DNA of 64,000 nucleotides from Zopfochytrium polystomum (taxonomy: Eukaryota; Chytridiomycota; Chytridiomycetes; Chytridiales; Chytridiaceae). Of the stretch, positions 1 through 9,918 are shown in pieces (position 1 is the stretch's first letter; the number at the start of each line of letters is the position of its first letter). The notes beneath the pieces were generated by a model. That model was given only the letters and a program-made list of their open reading frames with translations, did no database searches and was not told where the DNA came from. The DNA lies in NCBI GenBank assembly GCA_025765615.1, contig JAIVFJ010000130.1, positions 123,512 through 187,511 of the forward strand, read 5' to 3'. The translations under genes and the position numbers were made by a program.

Positions 1-1
1 G

Positions 2-274
2 TCGACTCTGCCGCTCGCAAAGCAGCTGATGGACTTTGACCGGTCCATGTACTACGTCAACTTTTTGGCCGAGACGCTGCGCGCGGTGCACCACGACGGG
101 GTGAAAGTGATTGGGGCGCTGGCGTGGAGTTTTTTGGACAACAACGAGTTTGGGAGTTACGCCGACCAGTACGGGCTGCAGTACGTTAACAGGACGAGCC
201 CTGCCCTCGAGAGGCGCTTTAAGCGCAGCATTTTCGACTTTGTCGACTTTTTCCACCAGCACGTTGAGAAGTGA
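2..274 (+). CDS. Glycoside hydrolase family 1 (beta-glucosidase), C-terminal end
   Basis: The reading frame is open from the left edge of the window to the TGA at 272-274, so the 5' part of the gene lies outside. The visible 90 residues contain the typical GH1 C-terminal block: a strand ending in WSFLDNNEF, then a tyrosine-rich segment (SYADQYGLQYVN) and an Arg/Lys-rich terminal helix. In GH1 enzymes this WS-x-LDN-x-E-W/F block forms part of the aglycone and glucose pocket, and the two catalytic glutamates lie upstream. The likely role is hydrolysis of beta-glucosides such as cellobiose. Cellular location cannot be judged because the N-terminus is missing. A decayed GH1 copy follows at 1.8-2.5 kb, which points to local tandem duplication. 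Confidence 0.8.
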   Translation, partial: STLPLAKQLMDFDRSMYYVNFLAETLRAVHHDGVKVIGALAWSFLDNNEFGSYADQYGLQYVNRTSPALERRFKRSIFDFVDFFHQHVEK

Positions 275-974
275 GCGACTGCCGTCTTCAAGTTGTTTAT
301 TGTTCCCCGCACTGTGAATATTACGTTTGCCCGCCAGTTGAAAATCTTCCACCCGTGACCTATTTGCAACTACCGCACCTCTTTACCTTGTACCAAATGA
401 TCTCTTCTTGCTTTGGCTTTTATGGTGTGTTTCCTTTTTCTGCTCATCCCTGCCGAGGCACCTCTGACTGAGCCGCGAAATAGATTCTGCCATCCCCAAA
501 TCGCGATTACACTAGTGCGCCGATTTCAGGTCACCCCGGTAACGTTGAGAACCCAAACCCTGAACGGTTTGACTTTTGGCAATTCTTTTTTTTAGCGTTC
601 AGTTTTGGGGGCCAGCGTTTTAAAATTGAAACCAAGCACGCGACACACGCCCAGGGCCTGGTAGCGCGTCGGCGCGTTCCGGACGTTGAGTGCAGCGTTG
701 TGGACGGCGGTGGCGAGGACGAGGTGGCGGTGGACGTTGTGTTGGCGAGCGCGGCTCTGGCGGCAATGATGCGGGCAAAAATGGCGCCGCCGTGGCAGTT
801 GGCCCTGCCGGCGCAGCAGCCTCGGCGATGGTGGTGCGCCGTCATCTGTGCTACGCGATATCGCTTGGAGCGCCCGAATTGTTTTTCGGTGAATGGGGGG
901 GAGGATTCACGATCCTGTTGGCTTGCGACGTACATGAAGACAAAGCTCACGCGTCCTACACTATGCCCATCAAC
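275..974. other. Intergenic, no gene recognised
   Basis: Open frames overlap here on both strands, but none shows a recognisable domain, signal peptide or consistent coding character. The Gly/Arg-rich frames near 690-900 result from GC-rich, low-complexity sequence. Confidence 0.5.
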
Positions 975-1042
975 GCCAAATTGGCCCGCCACTACGACGC
1001 TGATGCTGCCACAATCGGCGACGGCCGCGGCCCAGAGAATTG
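975..1042 (+). pseudogene. Relic of the first exon of a DHA2 MFS transporter
   Basis: About 68 bases match the first coding bases of the transporter that starts at 3599. The shared blocks are TGGCCCGCCAC, CCACAATCGGCGACGGCCGC and CCCAGAGAATT, in the same order and spacing with scattered substitutions. The ATG of the intact gene is replaced by TTG, and similarity stops after the CCAGAGAAT block. No transmembrane segment follows. It therefore looks like a fragment of a duplicated 5' end rather than a gene. Confidence 0.6.
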
Positions 1043-1785
1043 GGTTTTTGTGGATTACAGCTACTGGCACGCGGTGAATTATCCACTATCGGACTACGAC
1101 TCATTGGACAGCGAAGACCACCACCTCCACAAATGCATATCTTGAATATGTGTATGTGCCTCAATCATTTGTTTCAGTGATTTGCTTGTTTAGTCGGCTG
1201 TACACGGCTGGGCCCGCCTGTATCTTTACCTGTACATAGGTCTCTACCATCAGTGAATACATCATTATTAGCAGTACAAACACAGATTGGAATCTGCTTT
1301 TTCGAGGAACTGCGAAGCCTGCGTCTGTCGTTCCTTACAGGCAGCTATGGCTGCACAACTCGAAGTCTTGTGCCTGTCCATCATGAGTTGAAGAACGGCC
1401 TATCCCTGTTCGCAGCTGTTGCCATCGTTTTTTGGAGCTGCCGTCACGCCTTTTCGAACCATTTGCAGTGACGATTTCTAACTTCCTGGTATCACCCGAC
1501 AAGGTTCGGGCCGCAGACAAAATCGGCCTTGTTTTTCGAAGATTGCCCGAATCCTGGACTGGGTTGGGGGTGTAGAAAAAAGTACTTTCGCAAATGGCGG
1601 GCCTCGCAAGGCGGACTACGCTTCTTTCTTCCGTCGCTGCCACCGCCACCATCGCCAGCGCCCTTGTCTCGTTCCTAGCGACAGAGCGCGCGGCAACTGA
1701 AAACCAGTCGGTTTTTTATTCTCGCGTGCATCTGCACCTCAATAAGCAACGCACCCCTTCGAAAAACCTCATTCGATTGCCCACC
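1043..1785. other. Intergenic, no gene recognised
   Basis: No domain-bearing frame is seen. A short frame from 1594 is Ala/Thr-rich and hydrophobic at its start, but it ends without a recognisable continuation. Confidence 0.4.
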
Positions 1786-1845
1786 ACTTGGCGGACCTCA
1801 TCCGAATACCCTCACTGCGACTAGTCTGTGGTGGCTGCGGCCCAA

Positions 1846-2533
1846 TGCCCAGTATAGCTGCTGCTGCGGCGAAAGTCGCTGCCATCCTTGTAGCGGCGCT
1901 GGCCCTGACCGTTTCCGTGGCCGCCACGGCGCCGCCCCAAATCACCAACAGGGCTACGACGGCTGTGACACCAACACATGCCGGTGGTTTTACCTACCGT
2001 ACGACGCCTCCGGACAGGCTTTCCACACCGTTGCCGTCGCCCCTGACGCACCCACAGTACGCTCCACACTAAGACCAAGCACAGACTCTGCTTCCGCCAA
2101 CCATTACATACACCACCTATGCGCCCATAACTTCGACAACCTCAAGTTACGGCCAGCGCGCCCTCAATGCACTGTCGGATGGCCTAACGTACGCCATTCG
2201 CTCCACCGTTCACAACGATCGCTGCCAACTTTTACGCCGCGCAGCTTGCGCTCACGCCAAGGTGCATCGATAGTAAAAGGACGTGCTGAAGGGACCGGTC
2301 GCGTGTCGTTCAAGGTGTCGAATCTTCTTGCGGTGCCAATCGACACGTCCAATGCCGATGATTTAGCCACAGCGCTCCGTTTTCAAGAGTTTTCCGTTAG
2401 CATCATGTCTCGACCCGTTTTTCTCGGCGACCAGATTCCGTCGTCTTGCCACCTCCCCCTGTCCACCGAGGATCTGGCGTTGATTCACGGAACCGCCGAC
2501 TTTTACGCCCTTGACCCTTACCTGTATTTGTAG
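1846..2533 (+). pseudogene. Decayed secreted GH1 beta-glucosidase copy
   Basis: The segment 2246-2533 translates to a recognisable internal GH1 stretch. It has a GRVSFKVS strand, a run matching the alpha-helix/FLGD loop (SRPVFLGDQIP) and the block STEDLALIHGTADFYALDPY, which corresponds to the family's 'F/L-T-E-E-x-x-L-I-K-G-T-A-D-F-F-A-L-N-x-Y' motif. Upstream, 1846-1935 encodes a strongly hydrophobic Ala/Val-rich stretch typical of a signal peptide, in another frame. The N-terminal third and the C-terminal end of a GH1 domain are missing, and the frame stops right after the motif. A broken duplicate of the gene at the left edge is the simplest reading. An alternative is a gene with several unrecognised introns. 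Confidence 0.5.
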
Positions 2534-3133
2534 AGCCCCCAACGACATTTGAGAGTCTCACTGACTCGCACGTTGTTCCTTTTTGCGTTTAATTATACGA
2601 GCACCTTCACGAGTGACGTGTGCGGCGATTCCGTTTACCAATTTTTGCGAGCTGTGAAAATACGAGTTTCTCTTCACATGATTGCACCGTTTGTCACTTT
2701 GTTATTTTCAATCTGCTGCCCCCTTCCTCGAATCACAATGATCTCTTTTACTTTCGGCAAAGCTGTGCGCTCAACTACCATGCTTTGTGTTTCTTCGATT
2801 ATGTGAATAAAACACACCAGAGCCGCTTCGATTACATCATTATTTTTATTGATGAGTTTGAAGTGGAAGGGCAGGAGGACCGCCTGCGTAGCGAGCCCAA
2901 ATACTCGCCAACCGCTACTGCTGCTGGTTTCAAGCGAGGAGCACCAACACCTTAAGCGAGCAAGTGCAAAGACGGCCGCAGTCGGAGCATGGGGGTCTGT
3001 TCTAATCGCTTGTTTGCGCGAAAGGGCGGAGCAACCAACTGATTTCTTTCGTCTGCTTTCACCCTTCTTGTTGAGAGGAATCGAATGATGGTAAGGCGAC
3101 GGAGATCGACTGAAGCGGCTGGAAGAACACATT
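2534..3133. other. Intergenic, no gene recognised
   Basis: AT-richer sequence with no domain-bearing frame. It ends at the long CT microsatellite. Confidence 0.4.
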
Positions 3134-3243
<110 letters not shown>

Positions 3244-3598
3244 TGGGTCTGCCCTTCGATTTACATGTACAGTCGCTCGCTAGTTCCGACAGGAACACTG
3301 CGGTTGAATTTATCCCCGCTTTATTTTTCGCCAATAATTCCTTCCAAATCAGGATTCAAATAAAATCAGAAAACAGGAAGAGTCACGTGCCTCACAATGT
3401 CCGTGTCCGTGTCCGTCTCCGCTCTCCTTCCATTTCTCCTTCCAAAAATCAACTGCAGACAAACGACCGAAGCGCCCATGCACAGAAATAAAAGGCAGCG
3501 TAATGTGAACGCCTGGTGCTTCACCACGTCTGCACAAGCTCCCGCAATCGCCCTGGCCTGATACTGCGACCTTTCACTGAGCCCGTCTTACACCAAAA

Positions 3599-5533
3599 AT
3601 GGCCCGCCACGACGACACCGACGCAGCCACAATCGGCGACGGCCGCAGCCCAGAGAATTTGCACTCTCCTGACCCAAACTCGCAAAAGAACCAAACCGTC
3701 GAGGTTCAGCACGTCGAGAACACCACCATCGTCCCCGGAATGTCCAACCTGCAGTTCTTCCTCGTCTTTGTCGGGCTTAGCGTGGCTGTATTTCTTGCCG
3801 CACTCGACCAGGTAAGGAAGGAACTCTTTTTTTCTCGATAGAACTGCGATAATATCTTCCACCGCTCAGACAATCGTCTCTGTCGCGCTCCAGGCGATAG
3901 CCACCGAGTTCGCCGCTCAGGACCAAGTCGCATGGGTCGCCACCGCCTACCTGCTCACGTCCACCGCGTTCATCCCATCCTACGGCCAGCTCGCTGACAT
4001 TTTCGGTCGGAAGCCGATTTACCTCGTATCCATTGTCGTGTTTGAAATCGGAAGCGCGCTTTGCGGGGCCGCAACCAGCATGCCGGTATGTGTCATAGCC
4101 AAAAAAACTTGAAGGAATCTGACCGATAATTATCAGTTCCTCATCGTCGCGCGTGCTGTTGCCGGTGTCGGGGGTGGTGGCATATTTTCGCTCGTCATTG
4201 TCATCATATCGGACCTTGTGCCTCTCCGGGACCGCGGGAAGTGGACCGGCGTTATCGGAGCGGCGTTTGGACTCGCGTCCGTCGCTGGTGAGCTCCTTCC
4301 AAATAAACCCATTTCCAACATTCAAGCTATTATTCAACCAGGCCCACTTCTCGGTGGTGTTTTCGTCGACCACGTTTCCTGGCGCTGGGTCTTTTACATC
4401 AACCTCCCCCTCGGTGCCATCGCCATCATTGTCGTCATCCTCTTCCTCAACGTCAAGACCGAAACCTCAAAGAACATGTGGGCTGACTTTGCGCGCATCG
4501 ACTGGCTCGGCACCTTCCTCCTCGTCGCCGCCGTCATCTGCGTCCTCGTCCCGCTCCAAGGCGGCGGAACTCAGTTCGCCTGGACGTCGTGGATTGTTAA
4601 GACCCTGTTCCCCCTCGGATCGCTGTTTCTGATCGCGTTCGTCTTTGTCGAGGCAAAAGTCGCGCAGCGGCCGATCATCCCGCCGCAGATTTTCAAGGAC
4701 TATCGCGTCGTGTTTACATTCTTGACTTCATTTTGCTTTGGCGCGGCGTTTTTTGGTCTGATCTTTTACGTGCCGCAGTGGTTCCAGGTCGTCAAAGGAG
4801 GTGAGCAAAAGCCACGACTGCTGCTTGTCAGTCTTCATGGTCTTCTCAATCCTTTCCCGAAACCGCTGGTTCAAACCCGCACAGATTCTGCAACGACAGC
4901 CGGCGTCCGCACCCTCCCACTCATCCTCGGCCTGGTTGTCCTCGTGGTCCTCACCGGCATCATTTCCAGCGGCACGGGGCTTCGCCTGGGGCTTCATCCC
5001 GCTCGGCGCGGTCATCGTCGCCGTCTGCAGCGCGCTCTGCAGCCTCCTCGACGAATCCAGCGAGGGCTGGAAGCAGATCGTCTACATCCTCATCGGCGGC
5101 CTCGGCGCCGGCTCCGCGCTCCAAATGATCGTGCTCGTCGGCCAGTTCTCCGTCCCCGAAGACATGCTGTCGACCATGACATCGCTCTGCAACTTTTCGC
5201 AGACCATCGGCGCCGTGCTGGGGCTCGCCGCATACTCGGTTGCGTTCAACCAGAAGCTGCCGGGGTACATCGAGGACAACATCCAGAAAGCGAACTTGAC
5301 GCTGCACTTTTTGGTGCCGGGTGTGACGAAAGAAACGCTTACTGTTGTCGCCATCGCTTATCAGGCAGACGCTGCCGGAAAACGAGTGGGGGCCGATCAT
5401 TCACGCGTATGTGCAAGCCCTTCAGCTGGTGTTTTATATGACGATTCCTTTCGGGGCGGGGGCTGCATTGTGTTCGCTGCTTATGAAGAAGGATCGCCTT
5501 CCGTCTGGTGTTGAGATGCCCCTTGCGGTGTGA
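3599..5533 (+). CDS. DHA2-type MFS multidrug transporter (14 TM), two frame breaks
   Basis: Five exons: 3599-3811, 3870-4085, 4137-4287, 4342-4800, 4885-5533, with GT-AG introns of 51-84 nt. A hydrophilic N-terminus of about 50 residues precedes TM1 ([18 protein letters not shown], the D-x-T motif of drug:H+ antiporters). The loop [10 protein letters not shown] is MFS motif A. The block ending [23 protein letters not shown] is the DHA2 signature. The family exports drugs or metabolites, or in some members siderophores or amino acids, by proton antiport at the plasma or vacuolar membrane; the substrate is unknown here. Two +1 shifts break exon 5: an extra G in the run near 4976-4979 and an extra A near 5327-5330. 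Removing one base at each restores alignment to the paralogue at 61.9-64.0 kb, which has nearly identical exon lengths. Assembly error is more likely than decay. Confidence 0.85.
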
Positions 5534-6147
5534 TCTTGGGCATTGCCTGCAATTGTCAAACTTCTTCTATGCTCCTGTGGTGCATCATTGTCAATCCAAA
5601 TTAAAATACTGGAACCTCCTCCCTCTTTTTCATTGGAAACAAATATGGTCGACAAACGACCCCGTTCGTGGTGGTCAGCCGCTGCACCCCCGCCGCCGCC
5701 GCCGCCGCACATGGCGTCCGCGGCACAGGCGCCGGCGCGACCGGGGCTGCCGCAGGTGGCGGCGGCGTGTCTTCGTGCGGTCGGTGGCCTCGGTGGCCTC
5801 GGTCGTCCCGAATATGAAGACACGAGCAACACGACGGACTTCGCCAAAAACGGAGGAGTGGCTGTCTGCCGCTGCTTGTGCTAGTCACGCCACCGATGAC
5901 CGATGGGTCTTCAATCTTCGGCTTCGAGCAGACTTGAATTTTCTTCGCGCGGTCTGTCGGGCGCTCTCTTTCGTAGCCCAGCATTGCACGAAGACAGTTT
6001 TCGCCTGTATCGTCTTGCACCCAGACTGTCTTCCATCGCACTACAATAAAAACCATTTCAGGACGTCGCCGCACAAACAAGCGACCCGCCTCCGCTACCT
6101 TCACCTACGCAAATCAACATTCTGATCTCCCAAAAAAAAGTCACAAG
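5534..6147. other. Intergenic with a short (CCG)n tract
   Basis: No gene recognised. A run of CCG triplets lies near 5686-5709 and produces poly-Pro frames. Confidence 0.4.
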
Positions 6148-6553
6148 ATGACCACTGCGAACCTGCCCCTTTCCTCGACCAGCCGAAAAACTCTCCGCCG
6201 GAAACCGCCGTCTCGCACCTCGCCCTCGGAATCTCGCCTTCCTTGCATCGCTTCTCCTGGTGCTGCCCCTCCTGCTGTCGCTGCTGCCAGGTGTGTCCTT
6301 TGTGGGTGTTGCGCACGCTCGACCGGCGCCAAACCCGCACCCACGCCCAAATCCGCCAAACTCGCCGCATCACCGCGAGCGATCGAGCTCGCTGGAAGAT
6401 CTTCGTCAAGACCTTGACAACCGCTACCACGCCGACACACCCCGTAACTCTCGCCACGAACCTGTTCACCATCGAGCAACACCGACTTCGCCAAAGAAAT
6501 CGTCGGAAGTCCGTGGTGCTGAGCGGGCGCATCACCACCAAAGGCGTCGCTGA
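6148..6553 (+). other. Possible small membrane-anchored protein with a frame break
   Basis: An ATG at 6148 opens an Arg/Ser-rich stretch of about 25 residues. In the next frame, from about 6225, comes a strong hydrophobic segment (LAFLASLLLVLPLLLSLL) followed by a Pro/His/Arg-rich tail that ends at 6553. Joining the two would need a single-base indel, a defect seen elsewhere in this window. No domain is recognised. It could equally be non-coding. Confidence 0.25.
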
Positions 6554-7184
6554 TTGACGTCGCACTGACACCCGCTTTCCTTTTTCGAAGAATTTTTTGG
6601 CTTATTGATGTCCGTCTGCTCCCCAAATGACCCAACAACCATGTGATTGGCGAAAGGTATAACCTTTCGCCATTTAAGTCGTCCTCCTCCTCTTTTGCGA
6701 TGATGTCAAGCAAAGCCTTTCCCCAAATTTGATACGTGTGAGAATTCCTTTCTTTCCCACTCAAAGTTCATTCTTGTCTCGCGCTGTCTGGCTTCTCTTG
6801 AGAAGGGTTCATTTTACCCAATTTTCCTTTCGCCGATGAACCAACACGAGAGAGTGGCAATGTCACTTAGACCCGCCCCACCAATCTTTCTCCAGAGAAG
6901 TAAAATCTCCCGGATTTTAATCCAACCTGAGTGAGCTTTGGTCTCAGTTCGTAAAGTTGAGTATTCAACTTCGAGATGGTTCATATTCTCGAACGCCACT
7001 GAAGGATTTCTCTGCCTTTCAATTTCTACAAACCTTATCAGCGTTGGCCGGTCCTGTGGTTCCCCGTCACAACCAGTTAATGCTCCACCATTTAGATCTG
7101 AAAAAGGGAGTCAAGACGTATCTGCAAAGAAATGGGTGGCGCAAGGAATCGTGAAAAGAAAGCAGCGATCTAAAGGAAAAAAGC
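6554..7184. other. Intergenic, no gene recognised
   Basis: AT-rich sequence with short unconvincing frames and no recognisable motif. Confidence 0.4.
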
Positions 7185-7375
7185 CCTTCGTGAACGCCCC
7201 TGCGACAATTTGAACGCCGATCTTCGCCGAGAGTTTTCCAAATGCATTGAGATGAAGGTGCGATGTCCTAGCCATTGGACGACAGGGGCTGAAGAGACGC
7301 CTTTGCTGGACCAATTCACATAGAAGAGGGCGCCAGCCATTCAAGAAAAAATTTCTTGAAAGATGTCTGCCCATG
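7185..7375 (-). repeat. Dispersed repeat containing a tRNA-like sequence, copy 1
   Basis: About 180 bases here are similar to 11862-12050 in the same orientation. Read on the minus strand, the conserved part comprises about 90 bases of leader and the tRNA-like body. Similarity ends at the 3' end of the tRNA-like part. The middle of the body (the anticodon/intron region) is the most diverged section. Confidence 0.65.
7196..7289 (-). tRNA. tRNA-like gene or pseudogene with an intron-like insert
   Basis: On the minus strand the 94 bases begin GCCCCTG and end CAGGGGC, a perfect 7-bp acceptor stem. A D-arm follows (GTCC-AATGGCTA-GGAC, resembling box A). A T-arm with a TTCAAAT loop and a 5-bp G-U-containing stem resembles box B. 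A T6 run about 14 bases past the end is a plausible Pol III terminator. The region between the D-arm and T-arm is about 20 bases too long, which would fit a tRNA intron. However, I could not place a canonical anticodon loop with U33. The D-arm looks most like tRNA-Glu. It is either an intron-bearing tRNA, a pseudo-tRNA or part of a tRNA-derived repeat. Confidence 0.35.
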
Positions 7376-7420
7376 TCCTTTTGGGAACGGAGTTAGAACC
7401 CAGCTATCGGGCTGTCAAGG

Positions 7421-7475
7421 TCCTTGGCTCCCTGCCATACCTGCGTGGTATTGCAGCCTTCGGCTGCGTGCAATA
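7421..7475 (+). mobile_element. LINE 3'-end fragment with hairpin and A-rich tail
   Basis: These bases match the last 100 bases of the LINE at 25.6-26.8 kb. They share the block GGCTCCCTGCCATACCTGCG, then a small hairpin (GCAGCC-ttc-GGCTGC), then an A-rich end. The hairpin loop and stem differ from the 26.8-kb copy while pairing is kept. This fits a severely 5'-truncated insertion, or an element that uses the same 3' recognition signal. Confidence 0.6.
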
Positions 7476-7588
7476 GAAAAAATTCAAAGAGACAAGGCTG
7501 TTCCAGCTTTCGAACACATTCTGTCGTGTTGGGTCTCATTTGCAAAGCTTCATTTCAAACTTCGCAGAAAAGGCAGGCACCTCATTTA

Positions 7589-9334
7589 CTACTCTTGCGA
7601 AATCTCAACCCTGTCCCACCAAAACTGCGACTCCTTTGCTGCCCAGACATCGTCGATAACCTCGCACGGCGCACATTCGGAAGCTCCGACCTCATGTTCC
7701 TTCATCCCCTGTCCAAAAATCAAGAGCTTCCTGCCTTCCGGATCGTTTCGATACGCAGGCCAAAGCGGCCTCTGCTTGATCCCCTCCGCCACCAACGCAT
7801 TCGGATCACCATCGCAGCACACAAAACTCGCGATATACGTGTTCGTCCACCTCGTCAGCAAGTCCAGCTCCTCGCTCTTGCCCGTCACTATCGGGTCGAC
7901 GGTCTCATACAGAATATTCCTCCCGTGCTGCGCCCCGATGATCGGCCCGCTGTCCAGCGCCCAGTGGTACAGGTACACCGGTACACCAGCCTTTGCCGCA
8001 AAGTACGCGGTCTGCCGCACCGGCGCGACGTACGCGTAGTGCCCGTACGCAGCCTCGACGCGCTTGTACTGCGTGCCGACGCCGAGGTGCAGCCGGTGCT
8101 CCTTGTAGACGGAGTCAGGGTAGACCAGCGGGTCCGGGTACAGCGCGTCGAGGGCGGCCAGGTCCGCATCGTCGAGCTGCGGGAGGAGCGTGCGGAAAAA
8201 GTCGAGGAACTGGTCGGAGGTCGCGGTGGTCTTGTCGACGTAGAGCGAGCCTTCGTTGCCGTTGAACCCGGTCATGATGGGCACTTTGTGCCACAGCCCC
8301 TGCCGCCACGCGTCGATGGGGCGGCGGCGGATGATCTCGCCGTCGATGACGGGCTGAAAGGCCCAGCGCAGGCTCGGGTTGTACTTGTCGAAGACGGCGG
8401 TCTGCGCGGCGGCGATGGTCTCGACGGGGAGCGAGCGGAGGAACGGGAAGACTTGTTCGTCGGGGAGGTCGCGCGGGCAGTTCAAGGCGTCGAGATAGTC
8501 GCGGAACTGCTGCTCGTGGATCGGGGCGTTGGGGCGGCGCACCGCGCGGGAGGTGGGTGCACCGGACTCGATGACGACGCGGTGGAAGAGAGGCGGCGTT
8601 TCCGGGTCGTAGTTGAGGAGGTGGTGGCCAATCTGAAATGAGATTTGCACAGGCCCGATTAGTGAAGCGTGGGGGAGTGTTTGTCGCAGCCAATTGCTTA
8701 CCGAGTGAGCACCGGCCGACAAGCCGATCAGTGTCACGTTGCCCGGATCCCCCCCAAATTGCTCAATGTTCTCGTGCACCCACTCCATCAGCATGATCTG
8801 ATCCTTCAAGCCAAGGTTCAGCGCTCCCTCTTTGGCGCTCAGAGCCGACGGCAGAAACCCTAGCGACCCGATGCGGTAGTTGAACGAAACGCAAACCATC
8901 GGCGCCGCCGAATGGCCGACAAACGACGTCGTGTTGTGCATAGAGGCGGAAGCCCGGTTGAATGCACCTCCATGAATGTAGATCGCAACGGGCAGCTTCG
9001 TCTTTCCCTCTCTCGTCGCCTCAGCCTGCCGGAACACGTTGGCAGTCAGCGAGTCCTCGCTCTGCTCGAGCTTTGGGCCGAGGATGATCAGCTGCTTGGC
9101 GAACTGGCGCGGCCCGAACTGCGAGGCGTCGATGACGGTGTCTGGCGATGCGTCTGGGACGCGGACGGGCGGGCGGAAGCGCCTGTTGCCGGTGGGCGGA
9201 AGGCAGTATGGGATGCCGAGGAAGGCCTCGACGGCGTGCGGGTAGTCGCCGTCGCGCACGACACCGAGAACAGTGCCTTGGCGAATCGTGACGGCGGGGC
9301 GGCGGAGGCGGTCGTAGTCGTGCTCGGCGCTCAT
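7589..9334 (-). CDS. Type-B carboxylesterase/lipase (alpha/beta-hydrolase)
   Basis: Two exons, 8702-9334 then 7589-8632. The 69-nt intron (GTAAGC...TTTCAG) lies right after the nucleophile elbow and is a multiple of three, so the frame also reads through it. The spliced product is 558 residues, the usual family size. Visible features are: FLGIPYCLPPTGNRRFRPP near residue 40, typical of cholinesterase-type esterases; the SED-containing substrate-loop motif near 92; the oxyanion-hole HGGAF at 121-125; the nucleophile Ser206 in GLSAG; the acid in NGNEGSLY; and a catalytic His in GAQHGRN. No signal peptide is seen, so it is probably intracellular. It hydrolyses carboxylic esters, but the substrate cannot be read from sequence. 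Opposite-strand frames of similar length are shadows. Confidence 0.88.
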   Translation of the reverse strand: MSAEHDYDRLRRPAVTIRQGTVLGVVRDGDYPHAVEAFLGIPYCLPPTGNRRFRPPVRVPDASPDTVIDASQFGPRQFAKQLIILGPKLEQSEDSLTANVFRQAEATREGKTKLPVAIYIHGGAFNRASASMHNTTSFVGHSAAPMVCVSFNYRIGSLGFLPSALSAKEGALNLGLKDQIMLMEWVHENIEQFGGDPGNVTLIGLSAGAHSVSNWLRQTLPHASLIGPVQISFQIGHHLLNYDPETPPLFHRVVIESGAPTSRAVRRPNAPIHEQQFRDYLDALNCPRDLPDEQVFPFLRSLPVETIAAAQTAVFDKYNPSLRWAFQPVIDGEIIRRRPIDAWRQGLWHKVPIMTGFNGNEGSLYVDKTTATSDQFLDFFRTLLPQLDDADLAALDALYPDPLVYPDSVYKEHRLHLGVGTQYKRVEAAYGHYAYVAPVRQTAYFAAKAGVPVYLYHWALDSGPIIGAQHGRNILYETVDPIVTGKSEELDLLTRWTNTYIASFVCCDGDPNALVAEGIKQRPLWPAYRNDPEGRKLLIFGQGMKEHEVGASECAPCEVIDDVWAAKESQFWWDRVEISQE

Positions 9335-9489
9335 GGCTCGTTATCTTGGCTATCTTTGCTATCTCGCTGTCTCGCTCGCTTGTTCGTGTTGCTGGCTTGT
9401 GGTACTAGAAACAAACGCCGGCCTGGCCCGGCTGTGTCTGCGCATGCTTGCCTTCCTTGGTGACAGCCTGTCCCTTGCCACCACCGTCT

Positions 9490-9490
9490 G

Positions 9491-9536
<46 letters not shown>

Positions 9537-9594
9537 CCTCTCTCTCTCTCTCTTCTCTGTCTCTCTTTCCCTCTCTCTTTTTCTCTTTCTCTGG
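9490..9594 (+). repeat. (CT)n microsatellite, interrupted
   Basis: A CT-rich run of about 105 bp with TG and TT interruptions, between the divergently transcribed esterase and permease genes. Confidence 0.9.
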
Positions 9595-9918
9595 GTGACA
9601 GCCTGTCGCTGGATGAGGGCGGTTCTCGCGTCTGTCGCTCGCTCTGTGTCAATCAGCCGGCGGACCGCAGGACATGCCTTTCCAAAAGAGAACCACTCGG
9701 TCCTGTCTTATCTTTGACGCGAACTCCGCTCCGCCCCTGTGCGGGAATGCCTCGTGTGATTGCAGCCTCTGCAACGACTATCGGCATCACGCGATCTCTG
9801 CGAGTTTTTTTTCCTCCAAGGAACAGACCTCACCAGATAAGAGAAATACACACCGGTGATCGGCCAAAGCTCAATCCCCCCCCCTCTCGGCAGACAGGAA
9901 CTGAACTTCACTCTTGGC

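Noticed and set aside
4970..5350. Programmed ribosomal frameshifting in the DHA2 transporter
   Set aside because: No slippery heptamer or consistent direction is seen, the paralogue has shifts at other sites, and similar indels occur in unrelated genes. Consensus error explains all cases.
8912..9463. Plus-strand frames opposite the carboxylesterase
   Set aside because: They mirror the esterase codons, and no recognisable domain is present.
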